The notes under the pieces were generated by a model that saw only the letters and a list, made by a program, of their open reading frames with translations, ran no database searches and had not been told where the DNA came from. 64,000 bases of DNA. Source: Atriophallophorus winterbourni. Its lineage: Eukaryota > Platyhelminthes > Trematoda > Plagiorchiida > Microphallidae. The DNA is taken from positions 1-64,000 of the forward strand of contig JACCGJ010014378.1 of NCBI GenBank assembly GCA_013407085.1, written 5' to 3'. A program made the position numbers and the translations under genes. This document shows, piece after piece, positions 59,056 to 64,000 of the stretch (positions are counted from its first letter, which is position 1; each line of letters begins with the position of its first letter).

Positions 59056-60066
59056 ATTAAGGCGCCAAAAATATCTATATGTGCATGCTCTTTCTTGATG
59101 CGTAGCATCTTTAAAAATGTTTTGAAATTTCATTGTCTCATCTGAACAAAATACCCAATGTTCTTAAAAAAATAATTTTCATCTAGTGCATAGGGTTCTG
59201 TTCAAATATTGATTTTTATGGAACTTAACTTAATATCACATCACACTGTATAACATATCCTTATTGACTGTCATTCTTTTTTGCATCGGCATCCTCGTCA
59301 AAGCAGGCTACTTTCAAACAGTTAAGTTCGAAGTTGTCACGTATGTGTGTATGATGCCCTATTATATCGGGTATGAAATGTGCGAGTGGTAAATAAAAAT
59401 CAAGAGCTGGCGGATGATAAGCAGAGTGCGCAATTGCAGTATATCAGTCAATCGCGTGGATGTACAATGGGGCAGTACTTCAGTGCTGTGCAGCTAACAA
59501 CGTGATAAATTGATTTGCCATCGTTAGTGAGCTCCATACGGAAACACACTGGAGTTTCACTGCCATTTTCCACTTATTATATTCAGTTCAGTTCAGTTTG
59601 CACAGGACTGTATGTGGCTAACGAGCCAATCGAGCGTCCAGATTTCTTTCGGTGGTATGCCACAGAAGAGCGTCAACCACTTCAAACAATATCTTCACAT
59701 ATATCTTCTGGTATGAGAGTAATCTGGAATGCAACAGAAAAAACTCCTCTCACCAATAGGTGAGGAGAAACATTAGTGTGTTCCAAAGACAACATGAGGA
59801 TCATATCAACTATTCCGTTACGGATAAAAACCAGGAAATAATAAAGGCCACAGAGTCAAGTCCATTCTTGAAAGCCCCTACCGAAGTAGAACAAACAACT
59901 TCTTTAGGAAGTCGATTCCAGTAATTTACTGCCCTTTCACTAAAGAACATACGAACATTGGACCTGACATGTCGCTTGGCCAGTTTTAATGGGTGGCCTC
60001 GAGTACCCACACTTGGCGCCAGAGCGTACAATTCACTGGGATGAATAGTACTGAAACCTGACATGA
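59056..60066. repeat. 1,011-bp direct duplication, right copy
   Basis: Partner of 53,921-54,931. Here the E-type 3' end is continuous with a longer element (E2), and the SINE half at its left is continuous with the SINE remainder beyond E2, so this copy keeps the ancestral arrangement. Confidence 0.85.
59465..59582 (+). repeat. SINE 5' half, left of E2
   Basis: Carries GGGGCAGTACTTCAGTGCTG, GTGCAGCTAACAACG, GTGATAAATTG and CACTGGAGTTTCACTGCC. The first resembles a pol III box A (TACTTCAGTG) and the last a box B at 8 of 11 positions. An identical copy lies at about 54,330-54,447. The rest of this SINE follows E2 at 61,794. Confidence 0.6.
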
Positions 60067-61793
60067 TTTTGAAGGTTTCAATCAGGTCCCCACGTAGCCT
60101 CCTCCTTTTTAGTGAGAAGGGCTCCAGACTCAGCAATCGTTCCTGATACGACCTACCCGATTGCCCAACAATCATACGAGTAGCTAAACGTTGAACACCT
60201 TCCAGCTTGGCAATATCTTTTTCCAAATAAGGTGACCATGCTTGAACGCAATACTCGAGATGTGGTCTGACGACCGCTTTGTATAATGGTATGAAAACCT
60301 CTGGGGACCTGCAGGATTAAACTGATCGAAGGCGAAAAAGCTCTCTCCTAGCGCGTTGTGCAGCAGCTGCGCATTGATCAGTCCATTTAAAGTCCCCTGA
60401 AACTTCTATACCTAAGTCACGAACTTTCGGCACCCCATTTATCTCAAGTATACCATCTGGACCAGCAACCTCCAGTTTCTTTATGACTTTAGACAAGAGA
60501 TAGCTTTTAGTGAAATTAACTGGTAGATCCCATGTAGCAGACCACTTGATGACCTTCTCTATATCCTCAAGAAGATCCTGTTCATCCAGTGATCCGATAA
60601 TCTTGACATCATCTGCAAAAATATAGCAGGGACACTTAAGTGACGCTGCCAAATCATCGATGAAAATGAGGATAATTAGCGGTCCGAGTACGGAACCCTG
60701 TGGGACTCCACTAACAACTTTTACTTTCGACGAATACATATTTCCTATCCTGACACGAAAGAATCCATTGCTTAAGAATCCTATTATCCATTTCTTCAGA
60801 AGACCATCGATAGCCATATATCCAAGTTTGTCTGCAAGCAATCTGTGGTTTACCGAATCAAAGGCCTTGCAAAGGTCCAAGTAAAAAACTTCAACTTGTT
60901 GGCCTTTATATAGCCTCATGGTGACCTCGTTAAGAAAACATAAGAGGTTTGTTAGGCACGACTTCCCTTTAAGGAAGCCGTGCTGAGCAGAGTTCAGCAA
61001 CGAGTAATCAACTAGATGGCGACAGATCCTATCCCTAATAAGTTTCTCCAGGATTTTACATAGGATGCTAGTAAGACTTACAGGTCTGTACTTACAAGCT
61101 GAGGATCGACTGCCACCTTTATGTATCGGGATCACATTAGCCAGCTTCCAAATACTCGGAATCTATCCCTGTTGCAAGGAAGCGTTAAAAATACGACCCA
61201 CAGGATCTGCTAGTATTGGCGCCAAGTTCTTTATAATTTGAGGGTAAATGTCGTCTGGGCCAGCAGATTTATGGGGGTTAGATGCTGCAAGAGCAAGTTT
61301 AACCTCATCATCAGTGAAAAATAACTCCTCAAGTGGAGTAACGATATCAGGCCTCTTGATGACTGGCATGTTAGGCGGATCTATTTGGTGATCAAGCCTC
61401 TGAACAGACTGGAAATGTTTGAGAAAGGCCGAAGCATTTTCTAAATCTGAAACTATTTGGGGTCCGTTTTCCTGCTGAAGGTTGCTAATCTAATCGCGCG
61501 TTTTGCCTTTGGATTGGGCATAACTATAGTAACGCTTTGGGCACTGCTTTATATTGCGTGCCAACCGTGATTCAAAGTCACGTTTTGCCTTGCGTTGGAT
61601 TCCCACAGCCTTATTTCTGACCATTTTATACCTTGTCCAGGACCGTTGTGTCTGAGAAGCTTTGTAAGTTTTCCAGGCACGGTCCCGCATTCTAATCACT
61701 CGTCGCATCGCAGGTGTACACCACTATGGCTTGTTGCGATGCTTGACGTGCACAAACGGTGCAAATCTATCTTGCAGGGTAGACAGACATTGG
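59583..61793 (-). mobile_element. Element E2: 5'-truncated LINE with nearly intact RT
   Basis: Minus strand from about 61,793, starting in the linker before the RT (LQDRFAPFVHVKHRNK), through PHKSAGPDDIYPQII, IPIHKGGSRSSACKYRPVSL, QHGFLKGKSCLTN, FYLDLCKAFDSVNH, GVPQGSVLGP and FADDVKIIG to the terminal domain and CTGAA tail. The frame is continuous for about 640 codons, broken only by four stop codons (TAG near 61,725, 61,495 and 61,165; TAA near 60,318) and no shifts. The RT catalytic motif is intact. It lies inside a SINE, with TATAT on both sides (59,578-59,582 and 61,794-61,798). Confidence 0.85.
60317..61135 (-). pseudogene. RT domain of element E2 (longest uninterrupted part)
   Basis: A 272-codon frame covers the fingers and palm: HKGGSRSSACKYRPVSL, SAQHGFLKGKSCLTN, LDLCKAFDSVN, SGVPQGSVLGP, IFADDVKIIGSLDEQDLLED and the thumb start RDLGIEVSGDFKW. 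Both catalytic Asp of FADD are present. Upstream and downstream coding continue in the same frame across single stops. The neighbouring minus frame 59,810-60,226 is its C-terminal part. Confidence 0.8.
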
Positions 61794-62092
61794 TATATCT
61801 GTCTAGGCCTGGGCAACCTGACAGTATCTTGTAGTGACTTGTACAGTCATTTGTTTTGTATAATCTTATTTGTTTACTTAGACATTATCGTTTCATTTCG
61901 ATTACCGATATTAAGCTATCGATTTCTTATCGTTATCATTGATTTTCTGTACGGTAACTCAGTCAACAACATTCATCTTTTTTCTTCCTAATATCTGTTT
62001 AGGCCTGGGCAACCTGATAGTATCATAGCCCACGTGCAGTCTCTGACTGTGCGGCACTTTGCCTGGATCAGGCTTGTGCTTACATACATTGT
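61794..62092 (+). repeat. SINE 3' sequences (two copies) with intervening AT-rich DNA
   Basis: 61,794-61,832 (TATCTGTCTAGGCCTGGGC, AACCTGACAGTATC) continues the SINE interrupted by E2. After 150 bp of AT-rich DNA a second copy at 61,985-62,092 carries the whole 3' half to the CATA end. The latter tail is interrupted by the LINE fragment at 62,090-62,580. Confidence 0.6.
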
Positions 62093-62580
62093 TGTTGGTC
62101 TCCTTCGGTCGATGTCGACCATGGATGTACATCACAAACGCGTGAATGTTCAGGTTTTACAGCTTTTTGAGTGACTAAACAGTCCGATTCGGGGGGAACA
62201 ATCTCTCCTGCAGCGCTGGCAACGATAATCAGAACTCGGTTGTATTGCGTCAGTAGCACGTCGGCGGCGTGATCTGCGTTCAGCCGTCAAGAGCTGTATC
62301 TGCTCCTCCCCAGCATGCAGACGACGCTTTACACAGTGCCTCTAATGTGAGCGGTCAAGAGCAAGTTCTTCCCAACTCGCCGGGTCAATGACAAAAGAGC
62401 TTTCATATCTCTTTTGCAAACGTCTTTGTACCGCACGTGCGGTCTGCCCAATGGCCGACTTCCTTTCGGAATCTTTCGGAATACGACCATTTTCCATTCT
62501 ATAGACATGACCAAGCCAACGCAGGCGGCGCAGTCGCAATAGAGTGAACATGCTCTGTAGACCAGCTTACAGACCACCTT
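62090..62580 (-). pseudogene. LINE ORF C-terminal/3' end fragment, copy 2
   Basis: Minus strand: LRLRRLRWLGHVYRMENGRI, IPKDSERKS, then in a shifted frame GRPHVRYKDVCKRDMKAL, then WEELALDRS, then a Cys-rich end with C-x2-C-x3-C-SPRIGLFSHSKSC. It ends with ACCAACAACAA, the same terminus as the copy at 14,583. It sits inside a CATA microsatellite (tail of the SINE at 61,985), so it probably inserted there. One frameshift and small deletions. Confidence 0.65.
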
Positions 62581-62606
62581 ACATACATACATACATACAT
62601 ACATTT
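62580..62606 (+). repeat. CATA tetranucleotide microsatellite
   Basis: About six ACAT/CATA units. The same repeat ends the SINE copies, so this is probably the displaced tail of the SINE at 61,985-62,092. Confidence 0.7.
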
Positions 62607-62756
62607 GTACATAATCGACGCACTCATCAATTACAATATACTATTTGTCTACACGCGGTCTTCGTTCTTCGGTGGTTGTCTCGGAGTCAAAATTGTTTGT
62701 GGATATAACCAGAACCCACGCAGTCTCACGATCTATTCCTCACTATCCACTACAAT

Positions 62757-63135
62757 CTTAGCCCACGTGCAGTCTACGACTGTGCGGCACTCTGCATGGA
62801 TTAGGCTTATGATTTCATACATTCCAGATACATATTAGTCCACGTGTATGTATAAAATCACAAGCCTGACTCTGGCAAAGTGCCCCATAGTCATAGACTG
62901 CATATGGGCTATACTACTGTCAGTTTGTCGTGTCCCAGACAGATATAGCAAGTGAAAACAGAAACAAAGGTGAGAATCTAGTGTGCTTTCGAATGCATTT
63001 CATTACCGGTGGTAAAGCAATTTAGCATCGTGTTAGCTGCACAGCACACAAGTTCTGCGCGATCGCACGTCTATGGCACGTAGTTTCTGACTGTTCTGCA
63101 CTTTATCTGGCTCAAGACGCGTGCTTTCATACTTT
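62757..63135. repeat. Cluster of three SINE copies
   Basis: A plus-strand 3' half at 62,757-62,825 (GCCCACGTGCAGTCTACGAC), a nearly full minus-strand copy at about 62,838-63,065 (GTGCTGTGCAGCTAACACG through GCTTGTGATTTTATACATAC) and a diverged plus-strand 3' half at 63,065-63,135. The facing orientation could form hairpins. Confidence 0.6.
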
Positions 63136-63284
63136 TGTTAGTATCTATGAATTTCTCGAAAATTATTTCGACGCTGAAATTTAGGATAAAGCTTCCTATT
63201 TTTGTTACTTTTTTCGATTCCGTAGAGTTTCTCAATCATTTTTGCGTTCTATCTGGCTGCTCTTCCTCAGCTTACGTAATATAG

Positions 63285-63435
63285 CAAATCAGCCTCGCTC
63301 TCCCTATTACATGTTTGTCGATGACGTTAAAATGGTCGTTAGGCTAGATAGTACAGAACTAGCAAGCTTCGTTGAATCTCTGCAGAGGTTGACGCAAGAG
63401 TGGGACCTATCTATAACCATGTCATTTGAGATTTC
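63285..63435 (+). pseudogene. RT palm fragment
   Basis: The frame reads YYMFVDDVKMVVRLDSTELA followed by VESLQRLTQEWDLSI. It is the FADD-type catalytic box (here FVDD) and the following helix of a CR1-like RT. About 50 codons, flanked by unrelated DNA. Confidence 0.6.
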
Positions 63436-63689
63436 TTTTTGTTTATAACAGTTTACAACGTAAAACCGCTAGACGCGCATCGATCCTAGATTCGATGATA
63501 AGTTATAATTTGATTGGTTCAATGATATTGCTTTCTCTATAAAATAAAATAAAAAGCAGGGTTCTTCGCTGCGTTTCTCTGCAGTCGAAAAACCCATGTG
63601 ATTCGTACGGGATTTGTTCACCGACTTCAAGTTATTCAAGGAGAAATCTGATATGCGAACCATAAATTATCTTGAGAAAGATCGCTGAA

Positions 63690-64000
63690 CTGTCCATAAT
63701 ATTCGATTAGCTGCAAGTGCCTTTCGGAAGGATTCCATGCTGATCTTCAATGAGTTCGACACAAGTGCCCCCAGATCTCTCATCACAAGTCCTATGTGTA
63801 TAGCTGCACAATTCGCTGGATTTTTTGGTAGTTTAAAGCGGACGGACCAGTCTTGTAACTGTTTAAGTTTCCTTTACAAGAGTTCCCCGTCCCCACTTGT
63901 ACCAGCCGCACCCCACATATTTATGTCCTCAGCAAAAAAGCAGTTTCCATTCAATGCAGCCAGCAAATTATTGACAAACACTTTGATCAGAAATGGTCCG
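63690..64000 (-). pseudogene. RT palm fragment continuing past the window end
   Basis: Minus strand: GPFLIKVFVNNLLAALNGN, FFAEDINMWG, a stop, KLKQLQDWSVRFKLPKNPANC and MRDLGALVSNSLKISM. It matches the RT block from GPLLF..VNDL to the RDLG motif. The catalytic box is FAED (one Asp replaced by Glu). The rest lies beyond position 64,000. Confidence 0.65.

Noticed and set aside
1..64000. CRISPR arrays, rRNA or tRNA genes, bacterial operons
   Set aside because: No regular spacer arrays, no tRNA cloverleaf with both promoter boxes at proper spacing, and the introns and LINEs show eukaryotic nuclear DNA.

Overview
The window looks like AT-rich nuclear DNA from a flatworm, most likely a digenean trematode. 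The evidence is a spliced Distal-less homeobox gene, abundant CR1-like non-LTR retrotransposons, Penelope-like element remnants, and many short repeats carrying hammerhead ribozyme motifs of the kind known from schistosome Sm-alpha repeats and animal retrozymes. The assignment is inference; nothing fixes a species.

Host genes. The only convincing complete gene is a Dlx/Distal-less homologue on the minus strand (19,176-25,655). It has four exons, encodes 560 aa, and has an intact homeodomain split by an intron between homeodomain positions 44 and 45. An inverted CCAAT pair lies upstream of its start codon. A universal-stress-protein-like open frame sits on the minus strand at 48,303-48,692. 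A decayed but long coding-like stretch of unknown identity lies at 34,600-35,095.

Retroelements, left to right. Fragments of RT C-terminal regions occur at 0.2-0.6 and 1.7-1.9 kb. A nearly full-length CR1-like element (A) spans about 4.54-9.34 kb. Its ORF1p has a PHD-type finger and two similar RRM-like domains. ORF2p (endonuclease plus RT) overlaps ORF1 in the -1 frame and has no AUG before the endonuclease; the overlap carries an apparent -1 frameshift signal. Decayed relatives follow at 9.8-10.7 kb (split by a SINE with an 11-bp target duplication) and 12.1-12.4 kb. A two-element nest (C inside B) occupies 36.2-40.7 kb, with 3' ends at 31.3-31.5 and 50.5-50.8 kb. A second group of families, whose tails are CTGAA pentamers, fills 54.4-61.8 kb: E1, F, E' and E2. 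A 1,011-bp direct duplication flanks the F/E' block. Penelope-like remnants lie at 28.2-28.8, 32.2-32.5 and near 2.65 kb. Two copies of another LINE 3' end lie at 14.6-15.0 and 62.1-62.6 kb.

Ribozyme repeats. A family with a monomer of about 240 bp carries type I hammerhead cores with a palindromic minimal stem III (ACCGGU). One locus (27.29-27.70 kb) keeps a body-ribozyme-body dimer. The organisation resembles retrozymes. One copy lies antisense inside Dlx intron 1.

The long stretches between these features are AT-rich and show no recognisable genes; they are listed. Coordinates of decayed elements are approximate. Without a database search, family names beyond those supported by motifs are inference.
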